From contig NZ_DRFV01000001.1 of assembly GCF_011050365.1 (NCBI RefSeq), forward strand, positions 124,001-188,000: DNA of 64,000 nt. Direction: 5' to 3'. Shown here one piece after another: positions 51,811 through 61,451 of the stretch (position 1 is the first letter of the stretch; every line of letters starts with the position of its first letter). Source of the DNA: Pseudohongiella sp. (GTDB lineage Bacteria; Pseudomonadota; Gammaproteobacteria; Pseudomonadales; Pseudohongiellaceae). The notes beneath the pieces were generated by a model that searched no databases, was not told where the DNA came from, and saw only the letters and a program-made list of their open reading frames with translations. Both the position numbers and the translations under genes were made by a program.

Positions 51811-53727
51811 TCACTCGGCGCTGGCGTGAGGGACCCGGGCGGGTATGTTGCAGCGTGCCAGTTTATCGCTGCTGGCGCTGACAATGCCCTCGTGATTCAG
51901 GCCCGCGGCAGCGAGCATGTCAGGCACGTGGCCGTGCTGCAAAAACGTATCCGGCAGCCCCAGGTTGAGCACCGGCAGCTGAAAGTCGCGTTGCAGCAGC
52001 AGCTCATTGACAGCCGAGCCGGCACCGCCCGCGACCGCGTTTTCTTCCACGGTAACGATCAGTGCATGCTTGTCTGCCAACTCGCAAACCAGCGCCTCGT
52101 CCAGCGGTTTGATAAAGCGCATGTCAACAACAGTCGCATCCAGTGTTTCGCCTGCCGCCAATGCCGGCTGCACCATGCTGCCAAACGCCAGAATGGCAAT
52201 GGTGTGCCCTTTGCGTTTGAGCTGTGCCTTGCCTACGGGCAACATCTGCATATCCTGTTCGATGCGTGCCGCCGGCCCTTTGCCGCGCGGATAACGCACG
52301 GCCACCGGACCGGTGTGCTGGTAGCCGGTGTACAACATCTGGCGACACTCGTTTTCATCACTGGGGGCCATGATGACCAGGTTGGGAATGCAGCGCATGA
52401 AGCTCAAGTCAAAACTGCCCGCGTGTGTGGGTCCGTCTTCGCCTACCAGGCCGGCACGGTCGATGGCGAACAGCACATTCAGGTTCTGCAAGGCGACATC
52501 GTGGATGAACTGATCATAGGCGCGTTGCAGGAAGGTGGAATAAATGGCGACCACCGGTTTCATGCCATCGCAGGCCATGCCGGCCGCAAACGTAACGGCG
52601 TGCTGCTCAGCGATGGCGACATCGTAAAAACGGTCCGGGTACTGCTCGGCAAAACCGTCCATGCCGGAGCCACTGCTCATGGCCGGGGTGATGGCGACAA
52701 GCTTGTCATCGCGCGCCGCCATGTCTGTCAGCCAGTCGCCAAAAACACGCGAATACGTCGGGCTGGCAGGCTGCGAGCCCTGCGGTCGTTTGGGTTTGGC
52801 TTCGATTTTGGTCAGCGCATGCATGCCAAACGGGTCGTTCTCTGATGCTTCGTAACCTTTGCCTTTTTGCGTGACGATGTGCAGTAACTGGGGCCCACGC
52901 AGTTGTTTGATATTTTGCAGTACCTCAATCAGGCGCCCGGTGTCGTGGCCATCAACCAGGCCAATGTAATTGAAGCCGATTTCTTCAAACAGGGTGCCAG
53001 GTGACACCATCCCTTTCATGTATTCTTCGGCGCGATGGGCCGCTTTCAGCGCCGGTGGAATATGAGACAGTACTTTCTTGCTGCCGGCGCGAATAAAGTT
53101 GTAGGGCCTGCTGGCCCACATACGCGCGAAATAGCTCGACAACCCACCTACGTTTTTGGAGATGGACATATTGTTGTCGTTGAGAATGACCAGCACGTTG
53201 TCATCCAGTTCACCGGCATGGTTGAGTGCTTCAAAGGCCATGCCTGCAGTCATGGCGCCGTCGCCGATCACCGCGATGACATGACGGTCCTGTGCCTGTT
53301 GGCGGGCGGCGACCATCATGCCCAGTGCTGCGCTGATCGACGTGCTGGAATGCCCGACGCCAAAGCTGTCGTATTGGCTTTCGCTGCGGCAGGGGAAAGC
53401 CGCCAGCCCGCCGGGCTGACGCATGGTTAACATCTGTTCGCGACGGCCGGTCAGGATCTTGTGCGGGTAACTCTGGTGCCCGACATCCCAGACCAGTTTG
53501 TCTTGTGGAGTGTCGAAAACGTAATGCAGCGCGATGGTCAACTCAACAACGCCAAGGCCGGCGCCGAAGTGGCCTCCGGTCTGACCGACAGAATAAAGCA
53601 GGAACTGACGTAGCTCGCGCGCCAGATCCACGAACTGTTCCGGATCCATCTGTTTTAACTCGGCCGGCGTGTTTACCTGATCCAGCAAAGGTGTTTGCGG
53701 GCGGCTGAGCGGGATTTCATTAAGCAT
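51811..53727 (-). CDS. dxs: 1-deoxy-D-xylulose-5-phosphate synthase
   Basis: First step of the MEP isoprenoid pathway: TPP-dependent joining of pyruvate and glyceraldehyde-3-phosphate. About 638 residues. Marks: [36 protein letters not shown], the TPP site [18 protein letters not shown] (the first 15 shown), NDNNMSIS, and [15 protein letters not shown]. The ATG at 53727 gives the family N-terminus ([16 protein letters not shown]); an upstream open frame runs through the GGATAAATAGCCA repeats and is not coding. ispA lies 214 bp upstream on the same strand. Confidence 0.97.
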   Translation of the reverse strand: MLNEIPLSRPQTPLLDQVNTPAELKQMDPEQFVDLARELRQFLLYSVGQTGGHFGAGLGVVELTIALHYVFDTPQDKLVWDVGHQSYPHKILTGRREQMLTMRQPGGLAAFPCRSESQYDSFGVGHSSTSISAALGMMVAARQQAQDRHVIAVIGDGAMTAGMAFEALNHAGELDDNVLVILNDNNMSISKNVGGLSSYFARMWASRPYNFIRAGSKKVLSHIPPALKAAHRAEEYMKGMVSPGTLFEEIGFNYIGLVDGHDTGRLIEVLQNIKQLRGPQLLHIVTQKGKGYEASENDPFGMHALTKIEAKPKRPQGSQPASPTYSRVFGDWLTDMAARDDKLVAITPAMSSGSGMDGFAEQYPDRFYDVAIAEQHAVTFAAGMACDGMKPVVAIYSTFLQRAYDQFIHDVALQNLNVLFAIDRAGLVGEDGPTHAGSFDLSFMRCIPNLVIMAPSDENECRQMLYTGYQHTGPVAVRYPRGKGPAARIEQDMQMLPVGKAQLKRKGHTIAILAFGSMVQPALAAGETLDATVVDMRFIKPLDEALVCELADKHALIVTVEENAVAGGAGSAVNELLLQRDFQLPVLNLGLPDTFLQHGHVPDMLAAAGLNHEGIVSASSDKLARCNIPARVPHASAE

Positions 53728-53797
53728 GGGTGTTAGGCCTGAACTTGTATGTCTGTACCCCGGGAGGGCAGCGGTGCCGGTGATGAATTGGCGAGCG

Positions 53798-53846
53798 GGA
53801 TAAATTGGCGAAACCGGATAAATAGCCAAAACCGGATAAATAGCCT
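53798..53846 (+). repeat. Three 13-bp repeats upstream of dxs
   Basis: GGATAAATTGGCG (53798-53810), GGATAAATAGCCA (53816-53828) and GGATAAATAGCCT (53834-53846), separated by AAACC spacers, giving an 18-bp period. The middle unit is identical to the first unit at 45185-45197. They lie in the dxs 5' region between dxs and ispA. Confidence 0.9.
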
Positions 53847-53941
53847 ATGCGTTCCATTAGTCGTCCCGGGCAGTCAGTTACGTTAATCCACAGCAGTGTC
53901 ATCGTCAAACCCTAAATTCAGTGATACCGGCGCGCCGTTTA

Positions 53942-54847
53942 TCAGTGTTGCCGCGACGTAATGTACCGGGCAATGGCTTCCAGCGTGCCTGCCCGGTTGC
54001 CCATAGCAGACAACGCCGAAATGGCTTCCGTCACCAGCGCGTCAGCTTTGCTGCGTGCGCCATCAAGTCCCAGCAGGCTGACATAGGTGGGTTTGTTGCG
54101 GGCGTGGTCAGCGCCCTGAGTTTTGCCCAGGGTGGCGGTATCGCTTGTCACGTCCAGAATATCGTCCTGAACCTGGAAGGCGAGTCCGATACAGCGGGCA
54201 TAGTGGCGCAATGACGCCAGTGTCCGGGGTTCGGTGCAGCCTGCACTTAACGCGCCCAGTTCAACGCTGGCGCTGATCAGAGCGCCGGTTTTCAGCCGAT
54301 GCATGGTTTCCAGCTCATTGACGCTCAGGGATTTGCCCACGGCCGCCAGATCAATGCCCTGGCCGGCAATCATGCCCTGACAGCCAGCCGACTGCGCCAG
54401 CACGGTCAGCATACGCAGGCGCAAGGCCGCGGTGATCTGCTCGTTCTCGCCGATTACCTGGAACGCCAGTGCCTGCAGGGCGTCGCCAGCGAGGATCGCG
54501 GTGGCTTCGTCAAACGCGCGGTGCAGCGTGGGTTTACCCCGGCGCAGATCATCATTGTCCATGGCGGGCAGGTCGTCATGCACCAGTGAGTAGCAATGGA
54601 TGAATTCAACCGCACAGGCGGCCACGTCGGTGCCGCCGGCTCTGGTGTCACTCAGGGCGTCGGCACTGGCATAAACCAGTGCCGGGCGAATGCGTTTGCC
54701 TCCCAGCAGCGTGCTGTAGCGCATGGCTTCGGTCAGGCGCATCGGCATATCCGGTAGCCTGTTCAGGTATGACGCCATATGCTCCGCGCAACGTTGCTGA
54801 CAGTCCTGCAGGAAGCCAGGCAGGTCGGTTTGCGAAAGCTGACTCAT
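53942..54847 (-). CDS. ispA: Farnesyl diphosphate synthase (polyprenyl synthetase)
   Basis: A 301-residue trans-prenyltransferase making farnesyl diphosphate. The first Asp-rich motif is [18 protein letters not shown] and the second is [20 protein letters not shown] is the family opening. The length is that of IspA. It overlaps xseB by 4 bp (ATGA) and is followed by dxs, the common xseB-ispA-dxs gammaproteobacterial unit. Confidence 0.96.
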   Translation of the reverse strand: MSQLSQTDLPGFLQDCQQRCAEHMASYLNRLPDMPMRLTEAMRYSTLLGGKRIRPALVYASADALSDTRAGGTDVAACAVEFIHCYSLVHDDLPAMDNDDLRRGKPTLHRAFDEATAILAGDALQALAFQVIGENEQITAALRLRMLTVLAQSAGCQGMIAGQGIDLAAVGKSLSVNELETMHRLKTGALISASVELGALSAGCTEPRTLASLRHYARCIGLAFQVQDDILDVTSDTATLGKTQGADHARNKPTYVSLLGLDGARSKADALVTEAISALSAMGNRAGTLEAIARYITSRQH

Positions 54848-55122
54848 GGCTCTGCCTCGCCGCGGGCACTGTCATCCAGCGCCATCGGTGCGGGCTCACC
54901 GTCCGGGTTGCTCAGTATCTGCACCTTGAGCTCGGCCGCCTGCAGCGCCTGCTGACACTGCCGGGTCAGTTTGATACCGGTTTCAAAGGCGGAGAGGGCT
55001 TCCTCCAGGCTCAGATTGCCATCTTCCATGTCGCTGACCAGCGTCTCCAGTTGCTCCAGCGACTCTTCGAAGCCGGGCGTTGCCTGTTCTGCGTCGGTTT
55101 TTGCGGTTTTACGGGTGGCCAT
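54844..55122 (-). CDS. xseB: Exodeoxyribonuclease VII small subunit
   Basis: A 92-residue protein with the XseB core: [21 protein letters not shown] (20 of these) then [15 protein letters not shown]. It pairs with XseA, not in the window. AAGGA lies 7 nt before the ATG. First gene of xseB-ispA-dxs. Confidence 0.95.
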   Translation of the reverse strand: MATRKTAKTDAEQATPGFEESLEQLETLVSDMEDGNLSLEEALSAFETGIKLTRQCQQALQAAELKVQILSNPDGEPAPMALDDSARGEAEP

Positions 55123-55300
55123 GACTGCATCCTTTATTCGGGAGGTGAATTATCCGTGGTCTGTGCGCTGATGGCAATCAATGTGCCCGGGGAAACGCTG
55201 ACGTGTGCCATAACGGGATTGTCACAATCTTTCCATATACTTGGCGCCAGCGAAAACGGGTAACCAGTGCACGTGACTGACTGACGCGGAGGGGCGATTG

Positions 55301-56389
55301 ATGAGCCGAATATTGTACGGGGTTTCAGGCGAAGGTTCCGGCCATTCCTCACGGGCTACGGAAATGACACGGCATCTGCTGTCATGCGGGCACGAGGTCA
55401 GGATCGTCAGCTACGATCGTGGTTACCGCAATATGAGCACCGAATTCGATGCCATCGAAATCGAAGGCCTGCATATTGTCTGCGAAAACAACCGCGTCAG
55501 GCCGCTGAAAACGCTGTGGCACAACCTGCGCCGTGGCGACAGGGCGCTGCGGCGGCTGAAGGCGCTGATAAAGCTGGTCCGGGCATTTCAGCCCGATTAC
55601 GTGATCACCGACTTCGAGCCAACCACGGCGTGGCTGGCGTGGTGGTACCGGTTGCCGTTGATCAGTCTGGATAATCAGCATCGCATGCGCTACATGAAAT
55701 TCCGCTCACCGGCACGATTGATGGTGTCGCGCTGGATAACGGTGCTGCTGATTCGCCTGTTGGTGCCGTCACCAACAGCCGCTTTGGCAACCACGTACTA
55801 CTACGGAGAGCGCAAGAATGATCGCATCTTCCTGTTTCCGCCGATTCTGCGGCGTGAGGTGCTGGACTGCAAGCCCCGTAGCGGTAACCATCACCTGGTG
55901 TATGTCACCAGTCATTTTGAGCACTTACTGGATATCCTGAAATCATTCCCCGATCAGCAGTTTGTCGTTTACGGCTGTAACCGGGAGGACGTTGATGGCA
56001 ATCTGCGTTTCCGGCCCTTCAGCACTGACGGTTTCCTGCGTGATCTGGAGAGTTGTCAGTCAGTGCTGGCGACAGCAGGTTTCACGTTGATCAGTGAGGC
56101 GATTCACCTGGGCAAGCCCTATCTTGCGATGCCCATGGCGGGGCAGTTTGAACAGCAACTTAATGCGATCTGTCTGGAAGAGCTGGGGTTTGGCATTAAC
56201 GCGCACAAGACCGACCGGGCGACACTGACGCGTTTCTTTGGCCAGCTGCCCGCTCTGCAGACCAGCGTGGCTGCCTACGCCGCGCAGCATCGTCAGCAGG
56301 GGCAACGTGATGCCAATCTTGCCATCAAGCGCAAGCTGGACGAGTTGTTGACCCGGGATCTAGCCGTGCGCGGTGTCCGCGCGTATTGA
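55301..56389 (+). CDS. Glycosyltransferase (MJ1255/VC2487 type)
   Basis: A 362-residue GT-B-type glycosyltransferase. The opening ILYGVSGEGSGHSSRATEM carries the glycine-rich nucleotide-sugar loop; later stretches are DFEPTTAWLAWW and the C-terminal TAGFTLISEAIHLGKPYLAMP motif shared with UDP-glycosyltransferase donor sites. It matches the MJ1255/VC2487 family of uncharacterised glycosyltransferases. GGAGGGG precedes the ATG. It is divergent from xseB; acceptor unknown. Confidence 0.85.
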   Translation: MSRILYGVSGEGSGHSSRATEMTRHLLSCGHEVRIVSYDRGYRNMSTEFDAIEIEGLHIVCENNRVRPLKTLWHNLRRGDRALRRLKALIKLVRAFQPDYVITDFEPTTAWLAWWYRLPLISLDNQHRMRYMKFRSPARLMVSRWITVLLIRLLVPSPTAALATTYYYGERKNDRIFLFPPILRREVLDCKPRSGNHHLVYVTSHFEHLLDILKSFPDQQFVVYGCNREDVDGNLRFRPFSTDGFLRDLESCQSVLATAGFTLISEAIHLGKPYLAMPMAGQFEQQLNAICLEELGFGINAHKTDRATLTRFFGQLPALQTSVAAYAAQHRQQGQRDANLAIKRKLDELLTRDLAVRGVRAY

Positions 56390-56437
56390 CCGCAGCCCGG
56401 GGGCGCAGTATTCTGCCGCCCTTACCGGGGTGCTTGC

Positions 56438-57304
56438 ATGTCAGATACCAAAACAAAAACCAAAACAAAAACCACCGGCCTCGTAGAGGTGCCGGCGCAG
56501 AGAGCAACCGACCTGCCGGACAGCCCTGCCAACCGCACCGGATTCGATGGCAGTGACTGGCGTATCCTGTTCGGGCTGGCGGTTACGTTGGTCTGGTTGC
56601 TGTTGGGTATGCTGTATATTTCGTTGAATGTTGGCTGGAGCAATTTTGGCGATTTGCCGATTGATGAAATGGGCAATTTTCTGGAAGGAGCCTTCGCTCC
56701 GTTGGCATTTCTGTGGTTGGTGATCGGCCTGTTTATCCAGCAAACCGTGCTGGCGCAGAATAACCGTGAGTTGTACCACAGCAACGTGGTGTCGGCGCGG
56801 CAAGCCGAGGCGCTGGCGGCCAATGAACGCAATGCCAGGCAGGAAACCTTTTTCAAGATCGCTGACAACACCCGTCGTCAGCTTGGCGGTATCAGTGGTC
56901 TGTTGCTGCAGTCCGCCAAGGGACCGGCAGGTGATGCCAGCATTACGGACGCCCAGTTCATGGAAATGTGGCATCAATTTGCCACCGGCGATTTCGAGAT
57001 ATTTTCACGCCGTTTTCTGATTCTGTCGGGGCGTAGCGAAAATATGCTGCCCCTGTTTTACGGCACCCAGATCCGCACAACGCATACTGAAAATTTCATC
57101 GTCAACTTCGACCGGCTGTTAAAGCTGGCGCGCGAATGTGACATCAACGGCATTATCACCGACGCGCAACTGCATTCTGCACACGGGCTGCTCAGCTCGA
57201 AGATGCGCGAGCTGCACCCGCGTATCAAGTTCAGGCGCTACGAGCTGACCCGTACCAGTACCTATCTGGACCAGATCATGAAAAACAGCCAGGAAGAGTT
57301 CTGA
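56438..57304 (+). CDS. Two-helix membrane protein of unknown function
   Basis: A 288-residue protein. The N-terminus has four KT dipeptides (KTKTKTKT) coded by a 12-bp DNA repeat. Two membrane helices follow at about residues 44-65 and 85-102 (ILFGLAVTLVWLLLGMLYI and FAPLAFLWLVIGLFI), and then a cytoplasmic helical domain with EALAANERNARQETFFKIADN as a possible coiled coil (20 of those residues). I do not recognise the family. The next gene (2OG oxygenase) starts immediately after its stop, so the two are co-expressed. Confidence 0.75.
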   Translation: MSDTKTKTKTKTTGLVEVPAQRATDLPDSPANRTGFDGSDWRILFGLAVTLVWLLLGMLYISLNVGWSNFGDLPIDEMGNFLEGAFAPLAFLWLVIGLFIQQTVLAQNNRELYHSNVVSARQAEALAANERNARQETFFKIADNTRRQLGGISGLLLQSAKGPAGDASITDAQFMEMWHQFATGDFEIFSRRFLILSGRSENMLPLFYGTQIRTTHTENFIVNFDRLLKLARECDINGIITDAQLHSAHGLLSSKMRELHPRIKFRRYELTRTSTYLDQIMKNSQEEF

Positions 57305-57991
57305 TTGGGCGCGCTCACCAGCTTGCCAACCGACGACGGCTCCGGTCACGAGCTCTCCGCCTTTCAGCAAATTGCCGACGGATTGCAGGCAAAGAGCTGG
57401 TGTGTGGTGCCCGATGCATTGCCGCCGGCCCTGGCGGGACAACTGTTTGAGCACGTCCGCGAGGCTGACAGTAACCGGTTTGCCCCGGCCGGCGTCGGGC
57501 GCAGCAATGATCATGTGCACAACCCCTTCGTGCGCCGCGACCGGATACGCTGGATCGACGGCAGTGCTGAGGCGGAACAGCAGTGGTTAGCCTGGAGCGG
57601 TCGATTGCAGACCTTTCTCAACCGGCAACTGTTTCTGGGGCTGTTTTCTTTTGAGTCGCATTTTGCTCACTACCAGCCCGGCGATTTCTACAAAAAGCAT
57701 GTCGACGCATTCCGGCCTGACGGGACTGAGCGTGGTGCGCGCCGGGTGTTGTCGCTGGTGACCTATCTTAATCCGGGCTGGCAGCTTGCCGATGGCGGTG
57801 AACTGGCGATCTATGACGAGGCGGGCAAACAGATAGTGCACAAGGTTTTACCGGCCTACGGCACGGTAGTGGTATTCCTGAGTACCGAGGTGCCACACGA
57901 AGTGCTGCCGGCCGCCCGCGATCGCTACAGTATCGCCGGCTGGTTTCGTGTCAACGGCAATCATGCCGATCGGCCCGACCCGCCGCGCTAG
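57305..57991 (+). CDS. 2OG-Fe(II) oxygenase (prolyl-4-hydroxylase-like)
   Basis: A 228-residue non-haem iron enzyme with a double-stranded beta-helix. Iron ligands are His/Asp in KKHVDAF and the distal His in EVPHEVLPA; the 2-oxoglutarate Arg is in RYSIAGWFR. Family members hydroxylate proteins or small molecules. The TTG start follows the upstream stop codon directly (TGA TTG), with GGAAGAG upstream; this tight join suggests translational coupling with the membrane protein gene before it. Substrate unknown. Confidence 0.88.
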   Translation: MGALTSLPTDDGSGHELSAFQQIADGLQAKSWCVVPDALPPALAGQLFEHVREADSNRFAPAGVGRSNDHVHNPFVRRDRIRWIDGSAEAEQQWLAWSGRLQTFLNRQLFLGLFSFESHFAHYQPGDFYKKHVDAFRPDGTERGARRVLSLVTYLNPGWQLADGGELAIYDEAGKQIVHKVLPAYGTVVVFLSTEVPHEVLPAARDRYSIAGWFRVNGNHADRPDPPR

Positions 57992-58075
57992 CGATGGGGG
58001 CTTGGTTTTTTGCGCTTGACAGCCAAAAACCGAAATGGTTATATCGATCGATCACAAGGGGAGGTGTATAACAAT

Positions 58076-59002
58076 ATGCTAAACGGGTTCAAAAAATTAC
58101 AATTATTATCCGCTGCAGTCGCTCTGGGCTTTATGGCCTGTTCACCTGGCGACACACAAACTTCCACTCAAATGACACCTGCCGCTGAAGCTCAGGGCTC
58201 CACGGCCATGTCATCTATTCCGCGCATGCCGGACGGCAAGCCGGATTTTAATGGCATTTGGCAGGTTCTGAGCAACGCCAACAACAATCTTGAGCCGGCG
58301 GCACCCAAGTCTGCGTTCTCCATGGTACCGGGTGACTTTGTCCCGGTGCCGGCGCCGGAAGTGGTTGCCATGGGCGCAATTGGTGCGGTACCGGCCAGTC
58401 AGGGCGTCATTACCACCAATGATGGCTACATCCCCTACAAGCCAGAGGCACTGGCACAGCGCGATGAGAATCGCGAAAACTGGCTGGCGCGTGACCCTGA
58501 AATCAAGTGCTTCATGCCGGGTGTGCCGCGCGCGACGTATCTGCCGCATCCATTCCAGATATTCCAGAGTGACAGTGCATTCTTCATTGCCTACTCGTTT
58601 GCCGGTGCTGTGCGCAATGTCTACCTGGAAGATCCGGGCGAGGCGCCGATTGATTCCTGGATGGGCCAGTCGTATGGCTATTGGGAAGGAGACACATTCG
58701 TGGTGGAAGTGTCAGGCCTGATCGATCAGACCTGGTATGACCGGGCGGGTAACTACCGGTCCTGGGAGTCCACTGTCACCGAGCGCTACACCATGGTGAA
58801 TGAGAATACCGTGCAGTACGAGGCGACGATCGAAGATCCGCAGCTTTACACCGAGCCGTGGACCATCAGTATGCCGTTGTACCGCAGACTTGAAGAGAAC
58901 TTCGAGCTCCCCCAGTTTAAGTGTGTGGAGTTTGTGGAAGAGTTGCTGTTCGGCCGCTTCCGAAAAGGCGAGCCGCTGGAAGATATGGTTATGCCGTTCT
59001 GA
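58076..59002 (+). CDS. Lipoprotein of the GKPDF family
   Basis: A 308-residue predicted lipoprotein (hydrophobic run LLSAAVALGFMAC). The body starts with MPDGKPDFNGIW and contains GQSYGYWEGDTFVVEV, a pair of motifs shared with the paralogue at 62242-63300 (PSGKPDFQGLW and GDAIGWWEGDTLVVET). The family is widespread in environmental proteobacteria and acidobacteria but has no assigned function. A predicted beta-rich fold fits a periplasmic binding role. GGGGAGG precedes the ATG. It is followed by the DUF6152 gene, which lies 163 bp downstream on the same strand. Confidence 0.8.
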   Translation: MLNGFKKLQLLSAAVALGFMACSPGDTQTSTQMTPAAEAQGSTAMSSIPRMPDGKPDFNGIWQVLSNANNNLEPAAPKSAFSMVPGDFVPVPAPEVVAMGAIGAVPASQGVITTNDGYIPYKPEALAQRDENRENWLARDPEIKCFMPGVPRATYLPHPFQIFQSDSAFFIAYSFAGAVRNVYLEDPGEAPIDSWMGQSYGYWEGDTFVVEVSGLIDQTWYDRAGNYRSWESTVTERYTMVNENTVQYEATIEDPQLYTEPWTISMPLYRRLEENFELPQFKCVEFVEELLFGRFRKGEPLEDMVMPF

Positions 59003-59165
59003 GGACGGCACAAGCAAACGGTTCAGGCAGCGTTAAGGCCTGACACCGCATAATGAGACAAAAGACCGGTGACAGACGCCAGGCAGATCCGACAGGGACT
59101 GGATTTGGAGTGCCGGGAGATGTACCATTTTACCTAGCTTAGCTAAATGAATAGGGGTGATTAAT

Positions 59166-59612
59166 ATGAAAATGAAACTGCTTGTAGCTGCTGTAGCAGT
59201 GGTTGGTGGTATTGCTGCCATGGGCGTTAAAACGCCGGCAACCGCGCATCACGCGTTCTCTGCCGAATTCGATGCCAATCTGCCGGTAGCGCTGCGTGGT
59301 CCGATTACACGAGTGGAGTGGATTAATCCCCATTCCTGGATCCACCTGAACCACACTAACGATGATGGTAGCGAGCAGGTCTGGATGGCTGAGGGTGGTA
59401 CACCCAATACGCTGCTGCGTCGTGGCATCAACCGTCGTTCACTGGAAATCGGCACGGAAATCGTGGTAACCGGTTACCAGAGTAAAGACCGTCTGTGCTC
59501 ACCAGCATGTCGTGCCAACGGACGTGACATCACGTTCCCGGATGGCCGCAAACTGTTCATGGGCTCTTCAGGCATCGGTGCACCGGAAGATGGTGCTGAT
59601 CCAGGCCAGTAA
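59166..59612 (+). CDS. DUF6152-family exported protein
   Basis: A 148-residue periplasmic protein with signal peptide (LLVAAVAVVGGIAAMG, ending PATAHH). The HHAFSAEFDANLPVALRGP opening, VEWINPHSWIHL and the later TVVxG-like ITVTGYQSKD region (here IVVTGYQSKD) match DUF6152, often found beside GKPDF-type proteins. The conserved HH after the cleavage site hints at metal binding. Two extra cysteines occur in CSPAC. A ribosome site GGGGTG precedes the ATG at 59166. Two stem-loops follow, the second a good terminator. Confidence 0.82.
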   Translation: MKMKLLVAAVAVVGGIAAMGVKTPATAHHAFSAEFDANLPVALRGPITRVEWINPHSWIHLNHTNDDGSEQVWMAEGGTPNTLLRRGINRRSLEIGTEIVVTGYQSKDRLCSPACRANGRDITFPDGRKLFMGSSGIGAPEDGADPGQ

Positions 59613-59662
59613 CAAGCTGCGCTGATTCCCGGCCGGTAATCCGGCGGGAAATGCCAAACCAG

Positions 59663-59701
59663 AAAGCACCTGTTTGAGATTGATCAAACAGGTGCTTTTT
59701 T
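59663..59701 (+). terminator. Rho-independent terminator
   Basis: AAAGCACCTGTTTGA (59663-59677) pairs perfectly with TCAAACAGGTGCTTT (59684-59698) around a 6-nt loop, with a run of six Ts. A second imperfect stem-loop lies just before it (TTCCCGGCCGG with CCGGCGGGAA). Together they end the GKPDF/DUF6152 unit. Confidence 0.93.
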
Positions 59702-59747
59702 GTTTGTGTTATCTTCTGCCATATCGATTCCAGTTGGCAGGTGCGTT

Positions 59748-60152
59748 ATGAGAGTCAAATTGATGTCCAGTGTGATTCTGTTGGCACTGTCGGTCGGCGT
59801 TTTGGCGGCCGAATCATCACTGCAGGCAACGGCAAGCATGTCGGAGCTGATGACAAGGATCATCCAGCCCACATCGGACGCCGTGTTTTATGTGTCGCGC
59901 TTCCCACCCGAAGATGACGCCGCGTGGCTTGAGATGGAAAACAAGACCCTGATGCTGGCAGAGTCAGCCAATCTGTTGCTGGTGCCGGGTTACGCACAGG
60001 ACTCGGATCAGTGGTTACGGGATACGTTGCTCATGCGCAATGCCGCCGTGGCGGCGTGGGGCGCCGCCAAGGCCAGGGATATGGATGCATTGATGGATCT
60101 TAATGGCGCCTTGTACGAGTCGTGTGAAAGCTGTCACAACGCCACTCGCTGA
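59748..60152 (+). CDS. c-type cytochrome (cytochrome c'-like)
   Basis: About 134 residues with signal peptide (VILLALSVGVLAA). One haem site, CESCH, lies four residues from the C-terminus, the position typical of cytochrome c' / c556-like four-helix cytochromes. It shares layout with the lipoprotein cytochrome at 61451-61966 (MSELMTRIIQPTSDAVFYVS and MTEFMAHVLEPTADGLWRSA, both at the helix start). ATG 59748 follows an AGG. It is convergent with the anchor-protein gene 7 bp away. Confidence 0.82.
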   Translation: MRVKLMSSVILLALSVGVLAAESSLQATASMSELMTRIIQPTSDAVFYVSRFPPEDDAAWLEMENKTLMLAESANLLLVPGYAQDSDQWLRDTLLMRNAAVAAWGAAKARDMDALMDLNGALYESCESCHNATR

Positions 60153-60158
60153 GGCGGC

Positions 60159-60713
60159 TCAGTCAGCGAATACCGGTTCCGGTGAACGGTCGGTGCTGCC
60201 GCCGCCCCGATATTCGGTGGCATGTACATAGAAGCCTGAGGTCTGCAGACGCAGGGTGACGGTGTCGAACCCGCGGTTCTCCCAGAACCAGCCATGCATG
60301 CCGTTAAATGCAGCCTCGTAAACGCCCATATCCTGGCTGGAATCACCTTCCGCGTAACTTTCTTCGTAGTCCTCTACGGTAATATTTTCTGCATGCAGGT
60401 CAAAATACAGCTCGCTATCGGCGTGCCAGCTGAAGACAAGGCCGTTGCCCTGATCCATCAGGTATTTATATTCCAGTGACTGGAAGGGCTCCAGAATAAA
60501 TTCGACCTCGTCAGTCTTGTGGAACTCGAATTGGGTTTGCAAAGCGTCGGCCGTTGTTTCAGACACGCCGCTGAGGCCGAGCAGACGACCGGTACCCAGT
60601 GGATCTCTGCCAAACTCGGCGGGCAATATGACGGCGACAAAGAGGGCGATGGCGGCAACAAAGGCGGCGCTGATGGCCACGGCCAGATTGCGGTTGGTTT
60701 TGTTTTGTTCCAT
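60159..60713 (-). CDS. Single-pass membrane-anchored periplasmic protein, HupE partner
   Basis: A 184-residue protein with one N-terminal helix (LAVAISAAFVAAIALFVAVI) and a periplasmic beta-rich domain (EFILEPFQSLEYKYLMDQGNGLVFSW, part shown). Proteins of this form are often encoded next to HupE/UreJ membrane proteins and called transmembrane anchor proteins. The gene lies 33 bp downstream of HupE on the same strand. The conserved aromatic FNGMHGWFWENRG stretch stands out. Function unknown. Confidence 0.78.
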   Translation of the reverse strand: MEQNKTNRNLAVAISAAFVAAIALFVAVILPAEFGRDPLGTGRLLGLSGVSETTADALQTQFEFHKTDEVEFILEPFQSLEYKYLMDQGNGLVFSWHADSELYFDLHAENITVEDYEESYAEGDSSQDMGVYEAAFNGMHGWFWENRGFDTVTLRLQTSGFYVHATEYRGGGSTDRSPEPVFAD

Positions 60714-60746
60714 GACGAGGTTTCTCCCGGAGAGTTGTTTCAGCGT

Positions 60747-61451
60747 TCAGCCTGCGAGTTGCCAGGCGGTCAATTGATATATCAACAGCATGAAGCCTGC
60801 ACTCATCAGTGCTGCATTGCTGATAAACGCTGTGTTGTCGAATGTGGGGGACTTGCGCCAGACGGTAAAGACAGCAACGATCAGGGACAACCCGATTATC
60901 TGCCCGATCTCGACGCCGACGTTAAAACTGATGAGGTTGATAACAAGGCCATCGGGATGCAGTTCAAGTTCCTGCAAGCTGGTCGCCAGGCCAAAACCGT
61001 GGAACAGACCGAACACCAGGACGGCCAGGCGCGTATCCGGATGCCAGCGGCCCAGCCGGTCCAGTGCGCCCATGTTTTCCAGCGCCTTGTACACCACTGA
61101 CAGCGCAATGACGGCATCTATCAGGTAAGCATTGGCATGAATGTCGGCCAGCACCCCGAAGATCAGGGTAATGCTGTGGCCAACGGCAAACAGGGTGACG
61201 TACTGAACTATCTGGCCCGGACGTGACAGAAAGAATACAACCCCGGCCAGAAACAGCAGATGGTCGTAGCCGGTGACCATGTGTTTGGCGCCCAGGTAGA
61301 TAAACGGGAACACGGCGGCGCCGGCATTGCCAGCCACAAAGGCGGCGTCACCGTCGGCGATATTGTGGGCTTGTGCGCTCACCATAAAGGCTGTTGTCAG
61401 CAACGCTGTCAACAGCAGCAAGGCGGGTTTGATAAGGTTTGCCAGGTACAT
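60747..61451 (-). CDS. HupE/UreJ-family membrane protein
   Basis: A 234-residue inner-membrane protein with about seven segments. Motifs: YLGAKHMVTGYDHLLFLAGV and FGLFHGFGLATSLQELEL (HupE/UreJ family, with metal-binding His). Such proteins are suggested nickel or cobalt uptake or cytochrome-linked membrane factors; no hydrogenase or urease genes are near here. The start ATG overlaps the cytochrome stop (TGATG). Operon: cytochrome, HupE, anchor. Confidence 0.88.
   Translation of the reverse strand: MYLANLIKPALLLLTALLTTAFMVSAQAHNIADGDAAFVAGNAGAAVFPFIYLGAKHMVTGYDHLLFLAGVVFFLSRPGQIVQYVTLFAVGHSITLIFGVLADIHANAYLIDAVIALSVVYKALENMGALDRLGRWHPDTRLAVLVFGLFHGFGLATSLQELELHPDGLVINLISFNVGVEIGQIIGLSLIVAVFTVWRKSPTFDNTAFISNAALMSAGFMLLIYQLTAWQLAG

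Noticed and set aside
53730-53829. N-terminal extension of Dxs through the repeats
   Set aside because: The longer frame encodes residues not found in Dxs proteins; the family start is at 53727.
56450-56473. The KT-repeat DNA as a CRISPR-like or mobile repeat
   Set aside because: It is a short in-frame simple repeat in one gene without spacers or other copies.
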